This document shows positions 56,095-64,000 of a stretch of DNA of 64,000 nt, one piece after another. Both the position numbers and the translations under genes were made by a program. This DNA is from Psychromonas marina (lineage in GTDB: Bacteria; Pseudomonadota; Gammaproteobacteria; Enterobacterales; Psychromonadaceae): positions 62,001 to 126,000 of the forward strand of contig NZ_BSPQ01000002.1 of the NCBI RefSeq assembly GCF_030161115.1, given 5' to 3'. The notes below the pieces were generated by a model. The model worked only from the letters and a program-made list of their open reading frames with translations, searched no databases and was not told the DNA's origin. Each line of letters begins with the position of its first letter. The first letter of the stretch is position 1.

Positions 56095-57616
56095 GACCAT
56101 GTCAAATCAAACTATCCCGCCATTAACTGAGCTTTTATCACCGTGGCTATCGCTGCCGCGATCATTATCAATTACATTAGCTGGCATGACGCTTGATAGT
56201 CGTCAAATCACAAAAAACGATCTGTTTGTTGCATTACAAGGCGCCTTATTAGATGGCCGTGAATTCATCCCTAATGCGATTAAATTAGGTGCTTGTGCGG
56301 TTTTATCTGAAACCAAGCAATCTGAAAAACATGGCTTAATCACTGAACAAAATGGTGCGGTCATTATTCATTTTTATCAGCTACCCAAAATACTCAGCAA
56401 ACTTGCCTCTCGTTTTTATTTTCCTGCCGCCGACTGCCATAAAGTCATTGCGATTACAGGTACCAACGGTAAAACCACCATTGCAACCTTATTAGCTAAT
56501 AGCCTTACGCTATTAAATCAAAAAAGTGCACAGATGGGCACCATTGGAAACGGCCTATTTGGCGAATTAAGCGACAGTTTAAACACTACATTAGATCCGT
56601 TATCGGTGTTTAGTTGCTTAAGGGATTATCACGTAAAAGGTGCAAAATATACGTTGATGGAAGTTTCTTCGCATGGACTAGCGCAAGGCCGAGTTAGTGC
56701 ATTACCTTTTCACAGTGCAATTTTTACTAATTTAAGCCGTGATCACCTCGATTACCACGGCACGATGCAAGAGTATGCTCAAGCAAAAAAAATGCTATTT
56801 GATGAGTTCCCATTACAACAGCGCATTATTAATTTAGATGATGAGGTCGGGGGAACTTGGTTAGCCGGTTACAGCGATGCAATTACCTACAGTGCAATGG
56901 GTAAACGAACTGATTCACATCGTTATCTATCTGTTAATAATGTTTCCTATTTAGCACAAGGTTTATCATTTAAGTTTGAGTCTTCTTGGGGTAATGGTTC
57001 TATTATGGCGCCTTTTTATGGTGATTTTAATGTCGCTAATCTAGCCGCTGTTATTACTCAACTGCTTGCTGAAGGATTTACTATTGCTGAAATAGAAAAA
57101 ACCATCCCTCATTTAGATACTGTTGCAGGGCGTATGGAGCAATATTACTTTTCTCAACAACAAAGTACCTTTGTTGTTGATTATGCACATACACCCGATG
57201 CGTTAGAAAAAGCCCTTGTCGCACTAAAAAAGCACAGTAAAACTGGTCGTTTAATCTGCGTTTTTGGTTGTGGTGGTGATAGAGATAAAGGAAAACGCGC
57301 GGAAATGGCAAAAATAGCTGAAGCCTTTGCGGATAAAGTGATTTTAGTTGATGATAACCCCCGCACCGAGCCTGCCGAGCAGATAATGCAAGATATATTA
57401 TCTGGCTTTACACAACCGCAACAGATTGATTGTATTCATGATAGAAAGCAAGCCATTGTAAAATTGTTAGCAGATAGCCAAGAAAATGATCTTATTTTAG
57501 TGGCAGGTAAAGGCCATGAAGATTATCAAATTATTGGCGAAACACGTATTGATTATAGCGATAGACTGTTATTAGCCTCGTTACAACATTTAGAAAATAA
57601 AAAGACGGATTTATGA
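56084..57616 (+). CDS. murE: UDP-MurNAc-L-Ala-D-Glu:meso-DAP ligase MurE
   Basis: MurE adds meso-diaminopimelate to the peptidoglycan precursor. The ATP loop is ITGTNGKTTIA. The D-N-P-R motif (LVDDNPRTEP) marks specificity for meso-DAP instead of lysine. It has 510 residues from ATG 56084 (TGGA about 11 bases upstream); an ATG at 56099 would shorten it by five. It overlaps murF as ATGA. Confidence 0.97.
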   Translation: MLNKTMSNQTIPPLTELLSPWLSLPRSLSITLAGMTLDSRQITKNDLFVALQGALLDGREFIPNAIKLGACAVLSETKQSEKHGLITEQNGAVIIHFYQLPKILSKLASRFYFPAADCHKVIAITGTNGKTTIATLLANSLTLLNQKSAQMGTIGNGLFGELSDSLNTTLDPLSVFSCLRDYHVKGAKYTLMEVSSHGLAQGRVSALPFHSAIFTNLSRDHLDYHGTMQEYAQAKKMLFDEFPLQQRIINLDDEVGGTWLAGYSDAITYSAMGKRTDSHRYLSVNNVSYLAQGLSFKFESSWGNGSIMAPFYGDFNVANLAAVITQLLAEGFTIAEIEKTIPHLDTVAGRMEQYYFSQQQSTFVVDYAHTPDALEKALVALKKHSKTGRLICVFGCGGDRDKGKRAEMAKIAEAFADKVILVDDNPRTEPAEQIMQDILSGFTQPQQIDCIHDRKQAIVKLLADSQENDLILVAGKGHEDYQIIGETRIDYSDRLLLASLQHLENKKTDL

Positions 57617-59025
57617 TTCCACTCACTTTAGCTGAAATAGCAACGGCAACTGCAGGAAAATTACTCAATAGTAATGAGTCGCAGCTGTCTATTAATAGCG
57701 TCTGTACTGATACGCGCAATATTGAAGCGGGTTGCCTATTTATTGCATTACAAGGCGAGAGCTTTGATGCGCATAATTTCCTAACAAATGCACAACAAGC
57801 GGGCGCTAGTGCATTGCTTGTTCATCAGAAAACAAGTTCTGAGTTACCTACAATTTTGGTAAAAGATACACGTATTGCATTAGGTTTATTAAGTGCTTAC
57901 GTAAAAACAAAAATAGAAAATTTAAAGTGTGCTGCGATAACAGGTAGTAATGGAAAAACCACCACCAAAGAGATGTTAGCTGCGATTTTAGGCGTGTTTA
58001 GTCAGTCAGAAAATAGCGTATTAGCGACAGCGGGTAATTTTAATAATGATATTGGCTTGCCATTGACGTTACTGCGTTTAACAGAGCATCACCGTTATGC
58101 CGTCGTTGAACTCGGTGCTAATCACCAAGGTGAGATTGCTTATACTGCAAACTTAGCGAAACCAGACGTCGCGTTAATTAACAATGTCATGCCTGCACAT
58201 CTTGAAGGGTTTGGCAGTATCGAAGGTGTTGCTAACGCAAAGAGTGAAATTTGGTCAAGCTTAACGAAATGTGGCACCGGCGTTGTTAACCTTGATGCAA
58301 AATTTTCAGAGACGTTTATTAAGCAATTAAATGCTCAACAAAGCCAGCTGTTTACCTTCTCTCAAACAGATACTGATGCAACTGTTTATGCAAGTGATGT
58401 GACCTATGACCCATTAGGAAACGCAATATTTACGCTTAACTATGAGCATAGTAAAGAGCAGGTTTGCTTGAATATTGCAGGTAAGCATAATGTCAGTAAT
58501 GCATTAGCTGCGACAAGCATGGCACTCGTTTTAGGTTGTGACTTACACCATATTCGTCAAGGTCTTGCTAATTTAAAACAAGTAGCGGGGCGTGTGAACA
58601 GCACTCAGGTGAACGATAATCTGTTATTAATTGATGATAGTTATAATGCTAATTCAGCATCACTAAAAGCAGCGATCGACTTGTTGATGCAGTGTTCGGG
58701 GGAAAAATTACTGATTGTTGCTGATATGGGAGAACTTGGTCAATATGCAGAGCAAGAGCATCGCAGTGTCGGTGAATATGCTGCAGAAAAAGGAGTTAAT
58801 TTACTATTAACTGTTGGTCAATTAACGCAGTTTACACATCAATCTTTTAGTAGTTTAAGCGATCAAAGCTCGGTTCACTTTGCCGATAAAGCAGGGTTAA
58901 AAGCATACTTAACACCTTATTTACAAAAATCTAGCAATAAAAATTTAACCATTTTAGTTAAAGGCTCTCGTAGCGCTAAAATGGAAGAGATTGTTGCTTT
59001 CATAAAGCAACCTCAAATAGGATAA
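57613..59025 (+). CDS. murF: UDP-MurNAc-tripeptide:D-Ala-D-Ala ligase MurF
   Basis: MurF adds D-Ala-D-Ala to complete the UDP-MurNAc-pentapeptide. The nucleotide loop is [43 protein letters not shown] and [17 protein letters not shown] are MurF signatures. It has 470 residues. It starts within the murE stop (ATGA), so both are translated together. Confidence 0.98.
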   Translation: MIPLTLAEIATATAGKLLNSNESQLSINSVCTDTRNIEAGCLFIALQGESFDAHNFLTNAQQAGASALLVHQKTSSELPTILVKDTRIALGLLSAYVKTKIENLKCAAITGSNGKTTTKEMLAAILGVFSQSENSVLATAGNFNNDIGLPLTLLRLTEHHRYAVVELGANHQGEIAYTANLAKPDVALINNVMPAHLEGFGSIEGVANAKSEIWSSLTKCGTGVVNLDAKFSETFIKQLNAQQSQLFTFSQTDTDATVYASDVTYDPLGNAIFTLNYEHSKEQVCLNIAGKHNVSNALAATSMALVLGCDLHHIRQGLANLKQVAGRVNSTQVNDNLLLIDDSYNANSASLKAAIDLLMQCSGEKLLIVADMGELGQYAEQEHRSVGEYAAEKGVNLLLTVGQLTQFTHQSFSSLSDQSSVHFADKAGLKAYLTPYLQKSSNKNLTILVKGSRSAKMEEIVAFIKQPQIG

Positions 59026-59029
59026 CCCC

Positions 59030-60112
59030 ATGATAGTTTGGTTAGCAGAGCTTTTTTCAAGCCATTTTTCTTTTCTTAACGTATTGACCTACCTGTCGGT
59101 ACGTATGGTCATGGCTGTTTTAACAGCACTTGCATTTTCACTTTGGGTTGGCCCGAAACTAATACGTTTCTTACAAAGCATGCAGATTGGACAAGTGGTA
59201 CGCGATGACGGCCCTGAATCTCACTTTAGTAAAGCGGGTACACCAACCATGGGTGGGTTGATGATACTGGCTGCGATTACATTATCAACATTGCTTTGGA
59301 CTCGTTTAGATAACCATTACGTGTGGATTGTACTGTTTACTACCATCGCATTTGGTGCGATTGGTTTTATGGATGATTACTTAAAAGTAGTACGTAAACA
59401 CCCTGATGGGTTGATCGCGCGTTGGAAATATTTTTGGCAATCGGTCACCGCAATTGTACTGGCTATTATCTTAATGGTGACTGCTTCAAGCCCTGCCGAA
59501 TTAACGTTTGTTGTGCCATTCTTTAAAGAATATATGCCCTATTTAGGTTGGTTATTTATCCCGTTAGTATATTTCACTGTGGTGGGAAGTAGTAATGCAG
59601 TTAACTTAACCGATGGTTTAGATGGACTGGCAATTATGCCAACGGTAATGGTCGCAGCGGCTTTTGCATTAATTGCCTATCTCACTAGTCATGTTAATTA
59701 CGCACATTACTTATATATCCCTTATATTCCTAAAGCGAGTGAATTAGTGATTATTTGTGGCACCATTGTGGGCGCCGGATTAGGGTTTCTATGGTTTAAT
59801 ACTTACCCTGCACAAGTGTTTATGGGCGATGTTGGTTCATTAGCGTTAGGTGCCTTGTTAGGTGTGATTGCGGTATTAGTTCGCCAAGAGATCCTACTGG
59901 TTATTATGGGGGGGATTTTTGTTATCGAAACACTGTCGGTAATTTTACAGGTTGGCTCTTACAAACTCCGTAAACAACGCATTTTCCGTATGGCACCGAT
60001 TCATCACCACTATGAGAAAAAAGGTTGGCCAGAGCCACGTGTTATTGTGCGTTTTTGGATCATCACTATTGTGATGGTATTGATTGGTCTTGTTACTTTA
60101 AAAGTACGTTAA
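59030..60112 (+). CDS. mraY: Phospho-MurNAc-pentapeptide transferase MraY
   Basis: MraY makes lipid I at the inner membrane by moving phospho-MurNAc-pentapeptide to undecaprenyl phosphate. It has 360 residues as in E. coli, ten membrane segments, the Asp motif [33 protein letters not shown] and the HHH motif ([13 protein letters not shown]). murF ends 4 bases before, murD starts 1 base after. Confidence 0.98.
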   Translation: MIVWLAELFSSHFSFLNVLTYLSVRMVMAVLTALAFSLWVGPKLIRFLQSMQIGQVVRDDGPESHFSKAGTPTMGGLMILAAITLSTLLWTRLDNHYVWIVLFTTIAFGAIGFMDDYLKVVRKHPDGLIARWKYFWQSVTAIVLAIILMVTASSPAELTFVVPFFKEYMPYLGWLFIPLVYFTVVGSSNAVNLTDGLDGLAIMPTVMVAAAFALIAYLTSHVNYAHYLYIPYIPKASELVIICGTIVGAGLGFLWFNTYPAQVFMGDVGSLALGALLGVIAVLVRQEILLVIMGGIFVIETLSVILQVGSYKLRKQRIFRMAPIHHHYEKKGWPEPRVIVRFWIITIVMVLIGLVTLKVR

Positions 60113-60113
60113 T

Positions 60114-61451
60114 ATGGCACAACAAAACGTTGCCGTATTAGGCTTAGGCATTACCGGATTAGCCACCGTAAACTATCTATTTCAGTCGGGTTATCAAGTG
60201 ACTGTTTTTGATACCCGCGCGCAGCCTCCAGGTGAAGATAAATTAGCGCCGGGCGTCACCTTGATCAAAGGGGCGCTTTGCGGTGAAAAATTAGCTGAAT
60301 ATCCGCTGATTGTTTCAAGCCCGGGTATTGCGCTTGCAACACCTGCTTTACAATCTGCTATCAAGGCGGGTTGTAGGGTGATTGGCGATATTGAACTGTT
60401 TGCACAAAAACTTAAAACCTCAGCTTATCAGCACGCTAAATGTGTCACCATTACTGGTTCTAACGGTAAGAGTACGGTGACCAGTTTATTAGGTGAGATG
60501 GCAAAAGAAGCGGGCATACGTGTGGCTGTCGGAGGCAATATTGGTATTCCTGCCTTAGATCTCCTCTCTCCCGATATTGACCTTTATATTCTAGAGCTTT
60601 CTAGTTTTCAGCTTGAGACAACTCAGTCATTAGATGCAGATATCGCAACTATTTTAAATGTGAGTGAAGATCACCTCGATAGGTATGATTCATATCAGCA
60701 CTATATTGATACTAAACAGACCATTTACACTCAGGCAAGAGTTGCGCTATTTAACCAACAAGACGCGTTGACCTATGTACAGGACAAGCAACAACAAACG
60801 ACAAATTTTGGTTTTTCTGACGCTGACTATCAGATAGCTGTAGATAACAATAATCACAGTTACCTAGCAAAGGGAGAACAATCACTTCTAGCGGTAAGCG
60901 AGCTGAAATTGAGTGGTAAGCATAATTGGCTAAATGCATTAGCTGCGCTTGCGCTTGGTGAGGCGGTTGCTTTAAATATGCCATCAATGCTGAATACGTT
61001 GACCACTTACAGCGGACTTGAGCATCGTTGCGAATTTGTTGCACAGGCGCAGGGGATACGTTGGATTAACGATTCTAAAGCGACCAATATTGGTGCAACT
61101 CAAGCGGCTTTACTCGGATTATCTGAAACTATCAGTGGCGATGTACACCTTATTTTAGGGGGAGATGGCAAAGGGGCTGACTTTAATGAATTGCTGCCAT
61201 TTTTGACCGATATTAAAGGCGAGATTTGTTGTTTTGGCGCGGATGCACAAAAAATCAATCGGGCTGCCCCGATTGCTCACATTGTTGATGATTTAGCGTC
61301 AGCAATTAAACACATCAATACCCATGTGCAACAAGGCGATCTGGTTATTTTAAGCCCCGCTTGTTCTAGCTTAGATATGTACCCAAATTTTATGGCACGT
61401 GGGGATCACTTTAAGGCCCTGGTTAACAAACTTATTTTGAGTGAAACATGA
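60114..61451 (+). CDS. murD: UDP-MurNAc-L-Ala:D-Glu ligase MurD
   Basis: MurD adds D-glutamate to UDP-MurNAc-L-Ala. N-terminal Rossmann LGLGITGLATVNYL, ATP loop TITGSNGKSTVTSLL, LELSSFQLETT, and the Mur-ligase SEDHLDRYDSY and NDSKATNIGATQAAL signatures are present. It has 445 residues (E. coli 438). It overlaps ftsW as ATGA. Confidence 0.98.
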   Translation: MAQQNVAVLGLGITGLATVNYLFQSGYQVTVFDTRAQPPGEDKLAPGVTLIKGALCGEKLAEYPLIVSSPGIALATPALQSAIKAGCRVIGDIELFAQKLKTSAYQHAKCVTITGSNGKSTVTSLLGEMAKEAGIRVAVGGNIGIPALDLLSPDIDLYILELSSFQLETTQSLDADIATILNVSEDHLDRYDSYQHYIDTKQTIYTQARVALFNQQDALTYVQDKQQQTTNFGFSDADYQIAVDNNNHSYLAKGEQSLLAVSELKLSGKHNWLNALAALALGEAVALNMPSMLNTLTTYSGLEHRCEFVAQAQGIRWINDSKATNIGATQAALLGLSETISGDVHLILGGDGKGADFNELLPFLTDIKGEICCFGADAQKINRAAPIAHIVDDLASAIKHINTHVQQGDLVILSPACSSLDMYPNFMARGDHFKALVNKLILSET

Positions 61452-62668
61452 TACAAAAGTTACGTGCTCTCTTTACTTTTGATGATATTAATCAGCCCTA
61501 TGACAAACCGCTCTTAGTGGTTGTGTTAGTACTGATGTGTATCGGTATGGTGATCGTCGCTTCATCGTCCATACCAGAAGGAATTGCAATCTCTGATGAC
61601 CCATTTCGTTTTTTGAAGCGTCAAGTATTGTACGTATGTATCTGTTTAGCTCTGATCGCTGCCATAGTGAATGTCCCATTTTCATTTTGGTATGACCGGC
61701 AAATGCTGATATTAGCATTGTCATTATTGGCACTTGTTGCAGTCATACTGATTGGTACTGAGGTAAACGGGTCATCGCGTTGGTTACGTTTAGGGCCTAT
61801 TAATGTGCAGCCCTCTGAGTTTGCGAAGTTAGCGATTGTACTTTTTTTAGCAAGCTATTTAGTTCGCCGCCAAGAGGAGGTGGTTGATACCATTAAAGGG
61901 TTTATTAAGCCATTAATTATCATGAGCATGTTTGCTGGTTTACTGATGTCGCAGCCTGACTTAGGTTCAACGGTTGTTATTGTTGTGATCATGATGGGCA
62001 TGCTGTTTATTGCGGATGCTAAATTAATTAATTTCATCAGTATTATTGTCGCCTTGTTAGCGGTGATCGTATTGTTGGTGGTTATCTCGCCTTATCGAAT
62101 GGCACGTGTTGTTGGTTTCCTTGACCCGTGGGCAGATCCCTTTGGGCGAAGTTATCAATTAACCCAATCATTAATGGCTTTTGGTCGAGGCGGTTGGTTT
62201 GGCCAAGGGTTAGGAAATTCAGTACAAAAGCTGGAATATCTACCAGAGGCGCATACAGACTTCATCATGGCTATTCTTGCAGAAGAACTTGGCTTCATCG
62301 GCGTAAGTATCGTTATTATTTTAGAATTTATTTTAGTTTATCGTGCATTTTCAATTGGTAAAAAAGCACTCGCATTAAAAACACCTTTAGTGTTTGCAGG
62401 TTATGTTGCGATTGGTATCGCTATCTGGTTTTTCTTCCAGACCGCAGTAAATATCGGTGCAGCTTCCGGTATTGCACCGACTAAAGGTTTGACACTCCCA
62501 CTGGTTAGTTATGGTGGTTCGAGTCTTATTTCAATTGCGATTGCGGTGGCATTGTTATTACGTATTGATTTTGAAACGCGCATTGCAGCTTCGCCAATTC
62601 GCTTAAAGAAAAGCCCCACGAAAAAGACAAAAACTGAGATTGAAAAAGATGCAGATGAAAACGAATAA
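61448..62668 (+). CDS. ftsW: Septal SEDS glycosyltransferase FtsW
   Basis: FtsW polymerises septal peptidoglycan with FtsI. It has 406 residues, ten membrane segments and the SEDS patterns [55 protein letters not shown] and [15 protein letters not shown] basic cytoplasmic tail ([15 protein letters not shown]) follows. It overlaps murG by 20 bases. Confidence 0.98.
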   Translation: MIQKLRALFTFDDINQPYDKPLLVVVLVLMCIGMVIVASSSIPEGIAISDDPFRFLKRQVLYVCICLALIAAIVNVPFSFWYDRQMLILALSLLALVAVILIGTEVNGSSRWLRLGPINVQPSEFAKLAIVLFLASYLVRRQEEVVDTIKGFIKPLIIMSMFAGLLMSQPDLGSTVVIVVIMMGMLFIADAKLINFISIIVALLAVIVLLVVISPYRMARVVGFLDPWADPFGRSYQLTQSLMAFGRGGWFGQGLGNSVQKLEYLPEAHTDFIMAILAEELGFIGVSIVIILEFILVYRAFSIGKKALALKTPLVFAGYVAIGIAIWFFFQTAVNIGAASGIAPTKGLTLPLVSYGGSSLISIAIAVALLLRIDFETRIAASPIRLKKSPTKKTKTEIEKDADENE

Positions 62669-63740
62669 AACATTGTTGGTGATGGCGGGAGGTACTGGAG
62701 GGCATGTTTTTCCTGGGCTTGCGGTGGCTGATAAATTAAAAAAACAGGGCTGGAAGGTTAGTTGGTTAGGTACTGCAGATCGGATGGAAGCGCAACTAGT
62801 CCCCGAGCATGGCTACGAAATTGATTTTATAGATATAGCGGGCGTTCGCGGTAATGGCTTAAAACGATTATTAATGGCACCGATTCGCATTATTAAATCT
62901 ATCCTGCAGGCAAGAGCGGTGTTAAAAAATAGAAACATTGATTTAGTGTTAGGCATGGGCGGTTTTGCTAGTGGGCCCGGTGGTATTGCAGCTTGGACGA
63001 TGGGGATTCCTGTATTATTGCATGAGCAAAATGCAGCAGCTGGATTAACTAACCGCATTTTAGCGCGCTTTGCTAAAAAGGTGCTGATGGGTTTTGATGG
63101 CGCCTTTACGGATAAAAAAGCGATTTTAGTGGGTAATCCGGTACGAGAAAGTGTGCTTAAGTTGCCAGAAAAGGTTATTTCTGAGCCACAACAGTCCCTT
63201 AAAGTATTAGTGGTTGGTGGTAGCCTAGGTGCGAAAGTATTAAATGATTTGTTGCCTGATGTGATTGCTACATTCGAGAATGATAGCGTTTCAGTTATTC
63301 ATCAAACCGGTAAAGGTAAGCTTGCACAAGTTCAGGATAGTTACGCAACGAGCTGTAAACAGATAAATGTTGATGTACAAGAATTTATTACGGATATGGA
63401 TGCAAGTTATGCATGGGCCGATCTCGTTATTTGCCGGGCGGGTGCGTTGACTGTTGCTGAGGTTGCCGTGGTTGGTTTACCGGCCATATTCGTTCCTTTG
63501 CCGCATGCTGTTGATGATCATCAAACCAAGAATGCGCAGGATTTAGTGAGCCAAGGGGGAGCAGTATTAATCCCTCAAAAACAGTTAAATGCGAAAAAAT
63601 TAAGTGATTATTTACAAGCATTCAGCCAAAATAGGCAGTTATTGATTGATATGTCTGAGCAATGTAAAAAAGCAGGGATTGCGGATGCAACTGAGCGTGT
63701 TGCACAAATATGTATAGAGACAGTTAATTCACACAAATAA
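62649..63740 (+). CDS. murG: Lipid II synthase MurG
   Basis: MurG adds GlcNAc to lipid I to make lipid II at the inner leaflet. Signatures are [41 protein letters not shown] and [12 protein letters not shown]. The start is uncertain: ATG 62649 (363 residues, GAGA about 9 bases upstream), ATG 62655, or TTG 62640. All lie within the end of ftsW, so coupling is likely. Confidence 0.96.
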   Translation: MQMKTNKTLLVMAGGTGGHVFPGLAVADKLKKQGWKVSWLGTADRMEAQLVPEHGYEIDFIDIAGVRGNGLKRLLMAPIRIIKSILQARAVLKNRNIDLVLGMGGFASGPGGIAAWTMGIPVLLHEQNAAAGLTNRILARFAKKVLMGFDGAFTDKKAILVGNPVRESVLKLPEKVISEPQQSLKVLVVGGSLGAKVLNDLLPDVIATFENDSVSVIHQTGKGKLAQVQDSYATSCKQINVDVQEFITDMDASYAWADLVICRAGALTVAEVAVVGLPAIFVPLPHAVDDHQTKNAQDLVSQGGAVLIPQKQLNAKKLSDYLQAFSQNRQLLIDMSEQCKKAGIADATERVAQICIETVNSHK

Positions 63741-63800
63741 AAGTAAATATTAGCATGTAAATTTCTGCTATTTATTAACAATAGAGTCTAATTACTCTGT

Positions 63801-63830
63801 ATTAACGAGTATTAACGAGTAATAACGAAT
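63801..63830 (+). repeat. 10-bp direct repeats between murG and murC
   Basis: ATTAACGAGT occurs twice in tandem (63801-63810, 63811-63820), and a third unit AATAACGAAT (63821-63830) agrees at 8 of 10 positions. It is preceded by a 5-bp hairpin (AGAGT/ACTCT, 63783-63798). The 10-bp phase puts the units on one DNA face, 26-55 bases before murC. Confidence 0.75.
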
Positions 63831-63855
63831 AAAAAAAATAAGTGACCGACGAATT

Positions 63856-64000
63856 ATGAAAAAAATTGAACTTGCAAAAATACGCACCATTATTCCTGAA
63901 ATGCGCAGGGTAAAACAGATTCATTTTGTGGGTATTGGCGGTGCCGGTATGGGTGGTATTGCAGAAGTGCTTGCTTATGAAGGTTATAAAATAACGGGTT
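63856..64000 (+). CDS. murC: UDP-MurNAc:L-Ala ligase MurC (start only)
   Basis: Only the first 48 residues lie in the window. They include the MurC N-terminal Rossmann motif [21 protein letters not shown], preceded by [13 protein letters not shown], which aligns well with E. coli MurC. MurC adds L-alanine to UDP-MurNAc. The 115-base gap to murG is the largest within the cluster in this window and holds the 10-bp repeats. Confidence 0.96.
   Translation, partial: MKKIELAKIRTIIPEMRRVKQIHFVGIGGAGMGGIAEVLAYEGYKITG

Overview
The window is 64 kb of AT-rich chromosome from a gammaproteobacterium. Gene content and protein similarity (YfaE next to NrdB, ArgP/ArgO, PunR/PunC, the serC-hisC-aroA order, a complete mra/dcw cluster) point to a marine, probably psychrotolerant facultative anaerobe of the Psychromonas type. 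The genus is an inference from recalled sequences, not a search result. No rRNA, tRNA, prophage, intact insertion sequence or CRISPR array was seen. Most genes are core housekeeping genes; the accessory-looking part is roughly 16-24 kb and 44.9-45.3 kb.

Layout. 1-5.9 kb (minus strand): the end of a YchJ-type SEC-C protein, asparagine synthetase B, a CPA2 cation/proton antiporter and a secreted Sel1-repeat protein. 6.0-13.9 kb (minus): class Ia ribonucleotide reductase, with nrdA and nrdB-yfaE separated by a fusion gene (TVP38/TMEM64 membrane domain plus FAD disulfide reductase) and a DUF547 gene. The nrdA upstream region carries a NrdR-box-like site and two DnaA-box-like sites. A perfect FNR half-site pair lies upstream of a small His-rich protein. 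14.1-15.8 kb: argP and argO, divergent around a LysR-type dyad. 15.8-22.5 kb: unknown membrane proteins, an AGCS amino-acid symporter, a lipoprotein GH10 xylanase, a secreted unknown protein and an ACT_7 protein. 22.5-23.9 kb: a gene-free island of hairpins, inverted repeats and two 7-bp tandem arrays that share a 20-bp leader. 23.9-24.4 kb: a tiny ORF and a DUF1127-like gene behind a 23-bp palindrome.

24.4-31.8 kb: ubiG (minus), then gyrA and serC-hisC-aroA. 32.2-44.9 kb: mreBCD-maf-rng-yhdP-nitrilase-tldD, then darP (minus) and pmbA. 44.9-45.3 kb: a REP/BIME-like repeat patch. 45.3-47.6 kb: punR/punC. 47.6-52.2 kb (minus): rlpA-rodA-mrdA-rlmH-rsfS. 52.5-64 kb (plus): mraZ-rsmH-ftsL-ftsI-murE-murF-mraY-murD-ftsW-murG-murC, cut by the window end inside murC.

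How the genes work together. The right half is a cell-envelope growth region: the Rod elongation machinery (MreBCD, RodA, PBP2, RlpA) and the division/precursor cluster lie within about 32 kb, with the mrd and mra clusters head to head. The left half combines nucleotide supply (RNR), nitrogen and amino-acid handling (AsnB, ArgP/ArgO, AGCS, SerC, HisC, AroA) and purine nucleoside transport (PunC). I found no clear new defence or biosynthetic system. The best leads are the repeat island at 22.5-23.9 kb, the FNR-site/small-protein unit, the split nrd locus with its membrane-reductase fusion, and the palindrome/micro-ORF/DUF1127 unit.
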